Notes under the pieces: generated by a model
Told to the model about the DNA's origin: nothing
The model's input: only the letters and a program-made list of their open reading frames with translations
The model's database searches: none
Assembly (NCBI GenBank): GCA_012727715.1
Contig: JAAYGN010000012.1
Coordinates: forward strand, 1 to 48,091
Reading direction: 5' to 3'
Length of the DNA: 48,091 nucleotides
Source of the DNA: Desulfovibrionales bacterium
Lineage (GTDB): Bacteria > Desulfobacterota > Desulfovibrionia > Desulfovibrionales > Desulfomicrobiaceae
Translations under genes and position numbers: made by a program
Part shown: in pieces, positions 7,617-16,822 of the stretch
Layout: every line of letters starts with the position of its first letter
Numbering within the stretch: position 1 is the first letter of the stretch

Positions 7617-9053
7617 ATGTTGAGTAGCTTTGCCAAGGATGATTTGGGTTCCATGCCCTATGATTTGCCTGCCTTGTTTGCGGATATACCCTTGCGTCTG
7701 GCTCATATGCAGGATGCTTCAGCCTTTGCCAAGGATTTGGGACATTGCTTTCATTTGCCAGCCCATGAACATAGTCTTCTTTTGCGGGCTGCATTACTGC
7801 ACGATATTGGCTATGCCCCGGCCCTGCACAAATTTTCTTTTCACCCCTTAGATGGAGCAATTTTTTTAGAACAACACCAGGAGCACCCTTGGGTGGTGGA
7901 AGGGGTTTTACGGCATTCTCAAGCCGAGAACAAAGCTTTGACTAAGCTAGATCTTGCCCATGAATATGCTGTACGTCCTGCTTTGCCTCAAGCACAGAGC
8001 CTGGTGCGCATGACGACTATTGCCGATTGGCGGGCCGCTGGTGTGGGGGGGCGGGTTTCCTTTGGGCAACGGCTTCATGATATTATCAGTCGCAATCCGG
8101 GTAATGTGGCCAAGGAAAAACGAGCCAGAGCCATGGTTGACGAGGTACGAACCTGGTTTTGGGCCTTTCTGGCCGACACGAGCCATGCTCACCCTTTACC
8201 CTGGATTTTTTGTGATATTGATAATACCTTGATCCGTCCTGGGGATACGTTGTCTGCACGCAATAGAAAAGCCATCAAATCCTACGTGGCTGCTGGCGGG
8301 CGTTTGACCTTGGCTACAGGCAAACATCCCCTTAGTATCAGGCCGCTAATCATGGATTTGGGCCTTGAAGTACCACAAATTGCGGCCAATGGTACCTGTT
8401 GGTTACATAAAGGAGCAGTTCAAATTTTCGCCCATTTGGATGGTAAGGAAGACGCCTTACAGTCTCGTTTGGAAGCTTTGGAACTGCCCGTGGCGGTGTA
8501 TCGGGTCGAGGGTATTGAAGCTGGCAGGATTTGGCCCCAGGAGTTGGGAGAGTTGTTTGAGCGTTATGGAGAAATTCGGCCTGTGCACCAATCTTTGCCT
8601 GGTCCGGCCCTTAAAATTTTGTGCGTGGCTGATGATCAGGATCTGGAGCAAGAACAAACCTTGCGGGCTTTGGCCAAGTCCCTTGATGTGGATATTTGTC
8701 GCAGTGACCGATATTTTTTGGAATTTTTGCCCTGGAGCGGTAACAAGGGAGAGACTGCCAGGTTGGTTATGGACCAGGCAGACTGGCCAGTCTTACATTC
8801 CTTTGCTTTGGGTGACGCAGAAAATGACGCCACCATGTTTTCTTTGTGTGGCGCATGTGCCGCAGTAGCCAATGGCAGCATGATTGCAAAACGTGGAGCA
8901 GACTGGGTTGTTGATCCTTGTACCCAAGATGGGGTTGCAAAAATGCTGGAGCTTTTATTGGCTCAACAAGGATGGGCTGCCTTGCAGGCTGATCTGCCTT
9001 ATGGCCCTGAGGCTGTACACAATTTTGAGCCGCAGGTTCATAAAATGGATTGA
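7617..9053 (+). CDS. HD-domain / HAD (Cof-type) phosphatase fusion
   Basis: The 478-residue protein joins two hydrolase domains. Residues ~25-180 are an HD domain: H30, HD at 62-63 (LLHDIGYAPAL), H76, H100 and D137 are candidate metal ligands. Residues ~196-470 are a Cof/Hdr-type HAD phosphatase: DIDNT nucleophile motif at 200-204, IAANG in the cap region, a lysine in NKGETARL, and GDAENDATMFS as the acidic fourth motif. HD proteins hydrolyse nucleotides or cyclic nucleotides, and Cof-type HADs dephosphorylate sugars, nucleotides or cofactors; neither substrate is evident here. TAAAGGA precedes ATG. It may be transcribed with the ligase 49 bases upstream. Confidence 0.8.
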   Translation: MLSSFAKDDLGSMPYDLPALFADIPLRLAHMQDASAFAKDLGHCFHLPAHEHSLLLRAALLHDIGYAPALHKFSFHPLDGAIFLEQHQEHPWVVEGVLRHSQAENKALTKLDLAHEYAVRPALPQAQSLVRMTTIADWRAAGVGGRVSFGQRLHDIISRNPGNVAKEKRARAMVDEVRTWFWAFLADTSHAHPLPWIFCDIDNTLIRPGDTLSARNRKAIKSYVAAGGRLTLATGKHPLSIRPLIMDLGLEVPQIAANGTCWLHKGAVQIFAHLDGKEDALQSRLEALELPVAVYRVEGIEAGRIWPQELGELFERYGEIRPVHQSLPGPALKILCVADDQDLEQEQTLRALAKSLDVDICRSDRYFLEFLPWSGNKGETARLVMDQADWPVLHSFALGDAENDATMFSLCGACAAVANGSMIAKRGADWVVDPCTQDGVAKMLELLLAQQGWAALQADLPYGPEAVHNFEPQVHKMD

Positions 9054-9124
9054 GATTACATTGCACAAGTATAGAATTTTCTTTAGTATGAAGTATATGT
9101 CCAACCTTATTTTGTGAGAAAAAG

Positions 9125-9994
9125 ATGACGGATAGACACATTTTACTGACCATTAGTGATGATGCCAGCGCCCTCCAGGCAGTACGTTTTACTTGTGGAT
9201 TTTTCAGACACACCAGCACATTGAAGGCGACGCTTTTCTATGTGGCCCCCAATCCCAAGGTTGGTTTGTCTGGAGCAGAAATTGCCAAAGACTATGTAAC
9301 GTTAAATAAAAGAGAAGTAGCCGCAAAAGAAGTAGCTCAGCATGCTTTGTCCAGGGCTACGGAAATATTGATGGGTAAAAATTTTCCCCAAGATAATTTT
9401 GATAGCAAGATTTTGTTTCAGCAACTTGGTACTGCCAATGATATTATCCAAGAAGGCCTGGCGGGCATGTATGATGCCATTGCCCTGGGACGGCGTGGAC
9501 TTTCACGCCTGGAGGAACTGCTAGACAAAAGTGTGAGTAAGCAAATTATAACTACGCGTTTGGAAACACCACTATGGATTTGTCGCCAACAAGAAAAGCC
9601 CGAGCCTTCGGTTTTGCTTTGTACTGATGGTTCTCCGGCGAGCCTGCGGACTGCCGATCATGTTGGTTTTATGCTTAAGGACGAGCCTGAACACAGCATT
9701 ACCATTGCATATATTGATACCTCGGGTGGATGTGACAATGGTTCGGAAGCCATGGCCAAAACACGGCACGTGCTTAAGGAGAATGCTATTCCTTCCGAAC
9801 GGATTAAAGAGCTGGTTGTGGAAGGGAAAAATGTCAGTGAAGTGATTATTACTTTGGCGCGTGGTGGTGGTTACGGAGTTATTGCCACGGGTAGAACTGG
9901 TCGTGGAGAAGCCAAGTCGCGCCAGTTTTGGGGTTCAGTGAGCATGTCTTTGTTGCGTCACCTCGATTTTGCAACCATGTGGATCACCCATTAA
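9125..9994 (+). CDS. Tandem universal stress protein (two Usp domains)
   Basis: The 289-residue protein contains two Usp domains. The first (residues ~1-150) ends ALGRRGLSRLEELLDKSVS, a degenerate form of the nucleotide-binding end. The second (residues ~155-289) starts PSVLLCTDGSPASL and ends IATGRTGRGEAKSRQFWGSVS, matching the GxxGxG-x9-GSxS ATP-binding motif. Only the second domain therefore looks competent for ATP binding. Usp proteins help cells survive stress or growth arrest; the mechanism is unclear. It is a probable single gene, convergent with rtcB after only 7 bases. Confidence 0.85.
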   Translation: MTDRHILLTISDDASALQAVRFTCGFFRHTSTLKATLFYVAPNPKVGLSGAEIAKDYVTLNKREVAAKEVAQHALSRATEILMGKNFPQDNFDSKILFQQLGTANDIIQEGLAGMYDAIALGRRGLSRLEELLDKSVSKQIITTRLETPLWICRQQEKPEPSVLLCTDGSPASLRTADHVGFMLKDEPEHSITIAYIDTSGGCDNGSEAMAKTRHVLKENAIPSERIKELVVEGKNVSEVIITLARGGGYGVIATGRTGRGEAKSRQFWGSVSMSLLRHLDFATMWITH

Positions 9995-10001
9995 TGGCGG
10001 C

Positions 10002-11411
10002 TTAAGAAGCCATCTTTACAATGCGGGGCTGAAAGTGTCCGCAAGTACGTACCAACTCCGACTGGGCAGCCATGACAGCATTGATATCCTTGTACGCCAT
10101 GGGTGCTTCATCTACACCAGCTGCCAGGAGAGTGACTTTGTGGCGGCGCAAGACGTCATCAAGATCCTTGCGGCGGAAACGTTTTTTTGCTTGTTGTCTG
10201 CTCATACGGCGCCCGGCACCGTGAGCAGCAGAGCACAGGCTTAAAGGATTGCCCAATCCTTCAACCACATAGGCCGGGTCTATCATAGTGCCCGGAATAA
10301 CCCCCAGCACCCCAACTCCGGCTGGTGTCGCTCCTTTTCGATGGACAATCACTTCTTGTCCATTATGAACTTCCTTCCAGGCAAAATTATGGTGATTTTC
10401 TACACTCCACACAGGAGTCAATTTCAGATGTCCAGCAATGGCTTCGTGGATCAATATATGATTGGCCTGACTATAACGACCCATAAGTTCCATGGCCGCC
10501 CAATATTCCTGTCCTTCCTGCGTGTGCAGATCAAGCCAGGCCAGATGAGCTAGGTTGCGCGGGAGTTCGGGGTGAGCTCGTCTGGCCAACCCTGAATAAT
10601 ATTTGGCCACTTCACCCCCGGTGCCTCTACTCCCACTATGGGAAAGGAGGGCCAGATATTTACCCTTGTCTAGTCCTTTTATGGGGTCTGGTATCTTTAA
10701 AATTCCCCACTCCACAAAATGGTTGCCAGACCCGCTGGTTCCCAGTTGGGCCCGGGCAGTCTCATGCATGCCCTTGGTCACGGGTGAAAATGACCAGTCT
10801 TCGTGCATGACCGGATGGTCCTTGGGCTGGGTGAACCTCGCGCCAACCCCAAAACGAGTGTCATGCTCCAAGGCATGAATCAAGGTTTGAGCATGAGTGG
10901 TAATCAGATCAGGGCTTGCAGAAAAAACACTGATTTTTACGCGGCAGGCAATATCCATGCCCACTCCATAGGGGATAACCGCATTTTTCACAGCCAAAAC
11001 ACCGCCAATGGGCAGACCATAACCCACATGAGCATCGGGCATGAGCGCCCCTTGCACGGCAATGGGCAAGCTACAGCCATCTTCCATTTGTTGAATAGCC
11101 TTAGGGTCCAAATCATCACCCCAATAGTGCCAGGGGGCGATGGCTTTCTTGGGGGTATGGGAGGAGTGATGTTTTGCCTGCTGAGAGTGATGGGCGAGCA
11201 TGGTCGCCAATGTCCCTAGAACCTCGTGATCAGAAAATTTTTCTGGGTGGTCCGTGAGACGTCGAAATAATCGGCGCAAAGCCTTTCCCTGTATCCCTTG
11301 CTTGCTTAAAATTGCAATACAGTCTGCTGCCACAGGTGCGAGACGTTCAGGAATACCCAGCCGGGCTGGTGAAAAGGAAGGATGTGAGCCTTTGGTTGAT
11401 GGGGTGCTCAT
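10002..11411 (-). CDS. rtcB: RtcB-family RNA-splicing ligase
   Basis: The 469-residue protein has the RtcB hallmarks in order: MPDAHVGYGLPIGGVLAV, the metal-binding GVGMDIACRV (Asp and Cys present), GSGNHFVEWG, SHSGSRGTGGEVA, NHHNFAWKEV and the guanylylation region VIVHRKGATPAG, then CSAAHGAGRRMSR near the end. RtcB joins 2',3'-cyclic-phosphate or 3'-phosphate RNA ends to 5'-OH ends using GTP and Mn2+. Key residues all appear present. An N-terminal extension of about 90 residues precedes the core. No archease or RtcA gene is adjacent. The Shine-Dalgarno sequence before ATG 11411 is poor. Confidence 0.9.
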   Translation of the reverse strand: MSTPSTKGSHPSFSPARLGIPERLAPVAADCIAILSKQGIQGKALRRLFRRLTDHPEKFSDHEVLGTLATMLAHHSQQAKHHSSHTPKKAIAPWHYWGDDLDPKAIQQMEDGCSLPIAVQGALMPDAHVGYGLPIGGVLAVKNAVIPYGVGMDIACRVKISVFSASPDLITTHAQTLIHALEHDTRFGVGARFTQPKDHPVMHEDWSFSPVTKGMHETARAQLGTSGSGNHFVEWGILKIPDPIKGLDKGKYLALLSHSGSRGTGGEVAKYYSGLARRAHPELPRNLAHLAWLDLHTQEGQEYWAAMELMGRYSQANHILIHEAIAGHLKLTPVWSVENHHNFAWKEVHNGQEVIVHRKGATPAGVGVLGVIPGTMIDPAYVVEGLGNPLSLCSAAHGAGRRMSRQQAKKRFRRKDLDDVLRRHKVTLLAAGVDEAPMAYKDINAVMAAQSELVRTCGHFQPRIVKMAS

Positions 11412-11518
11412 AGGGATGCATGTATTAAAGATATCTTATTTTTTGGGACCCTCATTTATCTTGTTGTATTTCGAGTGGTTGTACCCATGGAGTGATTGCA
11501 AAAGGCAGCCGTAATTCG

Positions 11519-12016
11519 TTATTTACCTGGAAATTTGAGATGTTCCATTACCTTTTCGTAGGCTTGTCTGGACTTTTCAGTTTCAAGTTTTGGAATTTCA
11601 TCACGATCAACATATTTTATAGCCCCACATGGGCACATCTCCACGCAAGCCGGACCCATGCCCACTTGTCGACGTTGAGCACACAAGTCACACTTGGCCA
11701 CCATAACTCCTTTACCTGTTTCAAACATAGCACTATAGGGGCAGGCTAAAATACAATTTCTGGTTTGACAGCCTCGACAGAGCATGGGTTGCAAAATCAT
11801 TGCTCCATCTTTATCTCGTTTTAAGGCTCCCCGTGTACAGGCATTGGCGCATTTGGGATTTTCACAATGGCGGCAATAAAGGGGAACCATGACGCCATCT
11901 ACTGTGCGTGACATGTGAATGCGTGAGGTGTCATTGGCAAAACGACATACATACTCACAAGTTTCACAACCAATGCACAGGCTGTAATCAATATATAATG
12001 TTTTTTGGTCACTCAT
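11519..12016 (-). CDS. Polyferredoxin, CooF/HydN-like electron carrier (four 4Fe-4S clusters)
   Basis: The 165-residue protein has four Cys clusters in the DMSO-reductase-B/HydN arrangement: CIGCETCEYVC, CRHCENPKCANAC, CRGCQTRNCILAC and CDLCAQRRQVGMGPACVEMC (long spacing in the last). It would pass electrons between a redox enzyme and a partner. It overlaps the upstream flavoprotein gene by 4 bases (ATGA), so the two are almost certainly co-translated and probably act together. No CO dehydrogenase, hydrogenase or formate dehydrogenase catalytic subunit is adjacent, so the third partner is unknown. Confidence 0.88.
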   Translation of the reverse strand: MSDQKTLYIDYSLCIGCETCEYVCRFANDTSRIHMSRTVDGVMVPLYCRHCENPKCANACTRGALKRDKDGAMILQPMLCRGCQTRNCILACPYSAMFETGKGVMVAKCDLCAQRRQVGMGPACVEMCPCGAIKYVDRDEIPKLETEKSRQAYEKVMEHLKFPGK

Positions 12017-13095
12017 GATTGTCTCCGAAATCCTTCTTCATTGGCCACCAGATCGTTATAGTCATAGGCATCCAGACGGTTTTGTGCTTTAAGATCAAGC
12101 CAGTTGGCCAAGGAGCGAGCAGCACGAAGACCACTATAAATGGCTTTGCCAATTTTGCTTGGACCGGTCAAAGCGTCACCGGCTACAAAGACATTTTCAA
12201 TGTCAGTCATGTGTAGCCAGCGTACCTCGCCTTTACGTACATTTTCCAGACCAAGTTCTTTGGCAAAAGGAGGGGTGGCTGTTTCTCCAATGGCTGCCAC
12301 TATAACATCTACATCAAGAATTTTGGTTTGGGGGCCATCTGGTGTCGAAAAAGAGACTTCCATGCCCTCAACTTGTTCTTCGCCCAAGATACGCAGTGGT
12401 GTTGCCTTTTCTACCCATTCCACACCCATGGCCTGTAATTGTTCAATCTCAAAAGTTCCGCAAGGACACTCCTTAATGGTGCGGCGGTAGAGATGCAGGA
12501 CTTTGGCAGCACCCAAATGGATGGCATTATGAGCTGCATCTACTGCGGAATGACCAGCACCAATGACAGCCACTTTTTTTCCAGCAATATCAGGGAGTTT
12601 GACATTAGGTGCATTGTATTTGACAGCTCGAATGGGAAAAAGAAATTCCAGGCCAGAAAAAACACCAGGCAGATTTTCTCCAGGGATTTCCAGCCGTCGA
12701 GAACGCCAGGAGCCTGTGCAAATCATGATAGCATCATGTTTTTTAATCATGTCTCCAAAACCCAGGATTTCACGGCAAAAATGATCCCCTTCTTCATCGT
12801 GTAAAGGACCACTACAGCAGATTTTCGTGTGGGTGTGAAAAGTAACTCCGGCCATGCGCTCCAATTGACGCGTACCCAAGTCGATGCGTAGCTTAGGAAT
12901 TCGGTAGCCAGGGATGCCAAAAAGCATTAAGCCACCGGGTTTGGGAAGCTTATCATATACTTCAATCTGGTAGCCCAGACAAGACAGGTATCCAGTAGCA
13001 GCGAGACCCGATGGCCCTGCTCCAATAATTCCTACACTACGACCATTGGGCATGGCTGGCTCAGAACAAAGAAAATTAAAATTAATGGGATCCAT
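12013..13095 (-). CDS. GltD-like FAD/NAD(P) oxidoreductase
   Basis: The product has an N-terminal dinucleotide motif GIIGAGPSGLAATGYL (FAD), then YDKLPKPGGLMLFGIP, typical of glutamate-synthase small-subunit relatives, a second Rossmann motif VAVIGAGHSAVDAA for NAD(P), and a C-terminal VFVAGDALTGPSKIGKAI. ATG 13095 (360 residues) is preferred over an upstream start at 13158 because AAGGAG sits 6 bases before it. No N-terminal Cys clusters of the full GltD type are present; the separate polyferredoxin encoded next door may supply them. The pair probably moves electrons between NAD(P)H and ferredoxin-type clusters. No glutamate synthase large subunit is nearby. Confidence 0.85.
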   Translation of the reverse strand: MDPINFNFLCSEPAMPNGRSVGIIGAGPSGLAATGYLSCLGYQIEVYDKLPKPGGLMLFGIPGYRIPKLRIDLGTRQLERMAGVTFHTHTKICCSGPLHDEEGDHFCREILGFGDMIKKHDAIMICTGSWRSRRLEIPGENLPGVFSGLEFLFPIRAVKYNAPNVKLPDIAGKKVAVIGAGHSAVDAAHNAIHLGAAKVLHLYRRTIKECPCGTFEIEQLQAMGVEWVEKATPLRILGEEQVEGMEVSFSTPDGPQTKILDVDVIVAAIGETATPPFAKELGLENVRKGEVRWLHMTDIENVFVAGDALTGPSKIGKAIYSGLRAARSLANWLDLKAQNRLDAYDYNDLVANEEGFRRQS

Positions 13096-13316
13096 GAGTA
13101 CTCCTTGAATTGTGCTGGCAATGATCAATGAATTGGGACTGGAGAGGGCATTTGTCAAGTTACGTGAATTTTGGCACTTTTCAAATCTTGATGTTCAACC
13201 ATGATTTTACGGGCAGTCGGGGCTACCAGAAGTGAGTTTTTCTCCTGAATTGTATGAACTTTTACGATATAGCTTAGGGCTAATGCTTCCTTTATTTTTT
13301 CCTTGAGAATTTTTCT

Positions 13317-14435
13317 ATGCATGACGGATTATACAAAGCTTGGCGTGTTTTGACCATGGATCCTCATGAGCCGGAGATATATGAGGCCGGGATTTTGGTT
13401 CAAAATGATCGTATTGTGGCCTTGGATCGTTTTGCAGTTTTACGCGGAACAGGACCGGTTTATGATTTGGGAAGGGTCACTTTATGTCCTGGGCTCATCA
13501 ATGCACACACCCATTTGGGCATGTCTCATCTGCAAGGACAAATCCCCAAGGGACTGGGCTTTAAGGCTTGGGCAGACCGGATTTTTTCTTTGCGTCATCA
13601 GCCTTTCAATGAATTTTTCTTGTTTCAAAATGTGGAAGCCATGCGTACCAAGGGGCTAGCTGTGCTTACAGATATAGTAGGAGGCCATGGAGAGCAAATC
13701 CGAGCAATACTTGGGGATAGCGGCTTAACCGGATTCTTTTTTTATGAGTTGTCTGGCCAGTGTAAGGGGAATCTGACACAAAAAGTTTTGCCGGACAAGT
13801 CCAGCTTGGCTGTGCATGCCCTCTATTCCATAGATCCTGAGTATGCCCGGCAGATCAAGGCTTGGTGCCACAGCACAAATCGTCCTTTTTCTTTACATTT
13901 AGCCGAGGTGCCAGGGGAAAATGAGCTTTTTATAGATGGGAAAGGAGAATTCGCTGATTTTTTACGTTTTCGAAAAATTTTACCCAAATCTTTTGTTGCT
14001 CCAGGCACAAGTGTTGTGTCTTTTGCCCAGAGTCTGGGCTTACTTGATCCAAAAACTTTAGCTGTCCATTGTGTCCAGGTCAGTGAAACCGATCTAGGTT
14101 TTTTAGCTGATAGTGGAGCAAGTGTTTGTCTATGTCCTCGTAGCAATACCTGGATTGGGGTGGGTGAGCCCCAGGCTTTGGCTATGTATCAAGCGAATAT
14201 CCCTCTTTGTTTGGGGACAGACTCTCTGGGCTCCAACGAAAGCCTTAATCTTTGGGCGGAACTTGCAGTTGTGCAGCAACTTTTACCCAAGTCCTTAACC
14301 TTGCCAGACTTGTTGGCACTAATAACTATAAATCCAGCCAAAGTTTTGGGTCTGGAGAAAGATTTTGGCATCCTTGCAGTGGGGCGAACGGCTCTCTGGG
14401 CCGTGGTACCCAAGCCATGGGCAGATATGCATTAA
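13317..14435 (+). CDS. Amidohydrolase, possible aminodeoxyfutalosine deaminase
   Basis: The 372-residue metal-dependent hydrolase carries INAHTHLGMSHLQG (HxH metal ligands) and a FKAWADRIFSLR block, then HLAEVPGENELF, VHCVQVSETD and the late aspartate motif LGTDSLGSNESLN. It belongs to the chlorohydrolase / S-adenosylhomocysteine deaminase group. The NAHTHLxxSHL segment with a following FxxW resembles aminofutalosine deaminases of the futalosine menaquinone pathway, which would suit an anaerobic menaquinone user. No mqn gene is adjacent, so a different aminohydrolase substrate is possible. Shine-Dalgarno support for ATG 13317 is weak. Confidence 0.75.
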   Translation: MHDGLYKAWRVLTMDPHEPEIYEAGILVQNDRIVALDRFAVLRGTGPVYDLGRVTLCPGLINAHTHLGMSHLQGQIPKGLGFKAWADRIFSLRHQPFNEFFLFQNVEAMRTKGLAVLTDIVGGHGEQIRAILGDSGLTGFFFYELSGQCKGNLTQKVLPDKSSLAVHALYSIDPEYARQIKAWCHSTNRPFSLHLAEVPGENELFIDGKGEFADFLRFRKILPKSFVAPGTSVVSFAQSLGLLDPKTLAVHCVQVSETDLGFLADSGASVCLCPRSNTWIGVGEPQALAMYQANIPLCLGTDSLGSNESLNLWAELAVVQQLLPKSLTLPDLLALITINPAKVLGLEKDFGILAVGRTALWAVVPKPWADMH

Positions 14436-14456
14436 AAAATGGAAAAAATGACAGGG

Positions 14457-14550
14457 TGGCGGAGGCGTATAGGAGTCGAACCTACCGAAGACCTCTCGAC
14501 CTTCCACCGGTTTTGAAGACCGGGCGCCACACCGGTGACGATACGCCTCC
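14457..14550 (-). tRNA. selC: tRNA-Sec (UCA), selenocysteine
   Basis: On the minus strand a 94-base cloverleaf with encoded CCA begins GGAGGCGT and closes with ACGCCTCC, an extended 8-bp acceptor stem. The anticodon stem-loop CCGGT-CTTCAAA-ACCGG presents UCA. A long variable arm (around GGAAGGTCGAGAGGTCTTC) and a T loop TTCGACT are visible. UCA reads UGA as selenocysteine, so this organism makes selenoproteins, such as formate dehydrogenases or hydrogenases in sulfate reducers. No integrase sits next to it, although selC is a known integration site. No selenoprotein gene is seen in the window. Confidence 0.95.
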
Positions 14551-14898
14551 GTAAGGAGAAATGGTCTTTAACAGCGCTGTAAATAATGATCAAGCTGTTC
14601 CTTAAAACAGAAAAATATTTTTCTTTGTAAATTTATCTTGTCATTTTACAAACAGACCTTAACAATCAGGGGTTGTTTCTTTAAGCAAAGTTTTAACACG
14701 TCATTGTTTGTGAGAAAATGCCCTGTACACTCACCATGCTTGTCTGGTTCAAGAAACAACGGCGTGGAATTTAAGGCCAATGGTTAGGCCTTGGGTATGA
14801 AAAATAACTGGTACGTAATGCTTTGACTCTTGACGTCCCTAGTAAAGATAGCCAAGGGCAAGTGTTGATATGCATCTTGGTTTACGGAGGTTTTTTCT
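14551..14898. other. Intergenic region upstream of selC and ftsH
   Basis: This 348-base gap separates the divergent selC and ftsH genes and should hold both promoters. It is AT-rich near selC. I see no convincing ORF (the longest start-to-stop runs are under 20 codons), no clear paired hairpin with a T-run, and no confident -35/-10 pair. A candidate TTGACT near 14822 precedes ftsH, but its -10 is weak. Confidence 0.5.
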
Positions 14899-16818
14899 TT
14901 GAATAGTATATCTAAAAATTTGGTGCTTTGGGCAGCAATTTGTATGATCATGATTGTGCTTTTTAATATGTTCAATCAGGGTCCAGCAACGTCCAATGAT
15001 CTTAATTATACAGAGTTTTTGACCAAAGTACGTCATAATGAGGTGGCCAGTGTTAAAATTCAGGGTTCACGCATTACAGGAGTTTTGATCAACGAGCAGC
15101 GTTTTTCCACCTATGCGCCCAATGATCCCACTCTGGTTGACACGTTGGTTCAAAACAATGTTCAGGTAAAGGCCGAACCCCAGGAAGAAGCACCCTGGTA
15201 TATGACCGTGCTTATATCCTGGTTTCCCATGTTGTTGCTCATCGGGGTGTGGATTTTTTTCATGCGCCAAATGCAAAGCGGGGGCGGCAAGGCCATGTCT
15301 TTTGGACGCTCCAGGGCCAAAATGGTTACTCAGGAAGAAACCAAGGTTACTTTTGCTGATGTGGCTGGAGTGGATGAAGCCAAGGAAGAGTTGCAAGAGA
15401 TAGTGGATTTTTTAAGTAATCCTAAGAAATTTACTCGTCTGGGTGGTCGTATCCCCAAAGGAGTACTATTGGTTGGGTCACCCGGTACGGGTAAAACCTT
15501 ATTGGCCAGGGCTGTAGCTGGTGAGGCCGGAGTTCCTTTTTTCTCTATTTCAGGTTCTGATTTTGTGGAAATGTTTGTAGGTGTGGGTGCGGCCCGAGTA
15601 CGGGATCTTTTTGTCCAGGGTAAGAAGAATGCTCCTTGTTTGATATTCATTGATGAAATTGATGCTGTGGGTCGTCAGCGTGGAGCCGGTTTAGGTGGCG
15701 GACATGACGAGCGCGAACAGACCCTGAACGCCATGCTTGTGGAAATGGATGGGTTTGAGTCCAATGAAGGGGTCATTCTCATTGCCGCTACCAACCGTCC
15801 GGATGTTTTGGATCCTGCATTGTTGCGTCCAGGACGTTTTGATCGTCAGGTGGTTGTACCCAATCCGGATTTACGAGGCCGTCAGCGAATTTTAGAAGTC
15901 CATTCTCGAAAAACTCCCCTGTCCCCCGAAGTAGACCTGGAAATTTTGGCGCGGGGTACACCGGGTTTTTCAGGGGCTGATTTGGAAAACCTGGTCAATG
16001 AAGCTGCACTGCATGCCGCCAAGTTGAGCCAAGATGTTGTGACCATGCATGATTTTGAAGAGGCCAAGGACAAGGTCTTGATGGGCAAGGAGCGACGCTC
16101 CATGATTTTAAGTGATGAGGAAAAAAAGACTACGGCCTATCATGAGGCTGGACATACTTTGGTCGCGAAATTTTTGCCTGGTACTGATCCCATTCACAAG
16201 GTGTCCATTATTCCTCGTGGTCGTGCTTTGGGTGTGACCATGCAACTGCCAGTGGATGATCGCCATACCTATTCCAAAACATATTTAGAAAATAATTTGG
16301 CCGTGCTTTTTGGGGGGCGGGCTGCTGAAGAAATTGTTTTTCACTCCATTACTACTGGTGCAGGAAATGATATTGAGCGAGCTACAGGCATGGCTCGTCG
16401 TATGGTTTGTGAATGGGGGATGAGTGAAGAGTTTGGTCCCATGGCCTTGGGTAAAAAAGATGATGAGGTATTCTTGGGTCGTGATATGGCCCATATTAAA
16501 AACTACAGTGATGAAACAGCCAAGTTGATTGACTTGGAGGTCAAGCGTATTTTGACCGAAGCATACAATAGAGCCAAGACTATTCTTGAGGACAATATTG
16601 AGCTTTTGCATTCTTTGTCCTTGGCTCTTATTGATCGGGAAACCTTGACCGGAGATGATGTAACCAAAATTATTGCTGGTGAACCTTTGCCTCCGGCCAG
16701 TAATGGTCAAAAACCAACAACTGCGAAGCCTCAGGATGTAACACCCTCCGATGCAGAGGCCCAGGATGGGGGATTTACTCTGGATGAAGGTGATGACCAT
16801 CGGCAGGATGAGGACTAA
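14899..16818 (+). CDS. ftsH: ATP-dependent zinc metalloprotease FtsH
   Basis: The 639-residue product has the normal FtsH layout. There is a transmembrane helix at residues ~8-25, a short periplasmic domain, a second helix at ~102-122 ([18 protein letters not shown]), and an AAA module with Walker [20 protein letters not shown], Walker [16 protein letters not shown] and the second-region-of-homology [19 protein letters not shown]. The zinc protease motif HEAGH follows. The start is TTG at 14899, supported by GGAGG 8 bases upstream. Membrane-anchored FtsH degrades misfolded membrane proteins and regulatory proteins. It heads a tight run with folP, cdaA and a YbbR-domain gene. Confidence 0.96.
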   Translation: MNSISKNLVLWAAICMIMIVLFNMFNQGPATSNDLNYTEFLTKVRHNEVASVKIQGSRITGVLINEQRFSTYAPNDPTLVDTLVQNNVQVKAEPQEEAPWYMTVLISWFPMLLLIGVWIFFMRQMQSGGGKAMSFGRSRAKMVTQEETKVTFADVAGVDEAKEELQEIVDFLSNPKKFTRLGGRIPKGVLLVGSPGTGKTLLARAVAGEAGVPFFSISGSDFVEMFVGVGAARVRDLFVQGKKNAPCLIFIDEIDAVGRQRGAGLGGGHDEREQTLNAMLVEMDGFESNEGVILIAATNRPDVLDPALLRPGRFDRQVVVPNPDLRGRQRILEVHSRKTPLSPEVDLEILARGTPGFSGADLENLVNEAALHAAKLSQDVVTMHDFEEAKDKVLMGKERRSMILSDEEKKTTAYHEAGHTLVAKFLPGTDPIHKVSIIPRGRALGVTMQLPVDDRHTYSKTYLENNLAVLFGGRAAEEIVFHSITTGAGNDIERATGMARRMVCEWGMSEEFGPMALGKKDDEVFLGRDMAHIKNYSDETAKLIDLEVKRILTEAYNRAKTILEDNIELLHSLSLALIDRETLTGDDVTKIIAGEPLPPASNGQKPTTAKPQDVTPSDAEAQDGGFTLDEGDDHRQDED

Positions 16819-16822
16819 GGGT

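Noticed and set aside
14252-14554. Plus-strand frame covering the end of the amidohydrolase gene and selC
   Set aside because: It runs through a complete tRNA-Sec on the other strand and overlaps a real gene in another frame.
14457-14898. Genomic island at selC
   Set aside because: selC is a frequent integration site, but no integrase, duplicated tRNA end or foreign gene lies beside it; ftsH follows in normal order.
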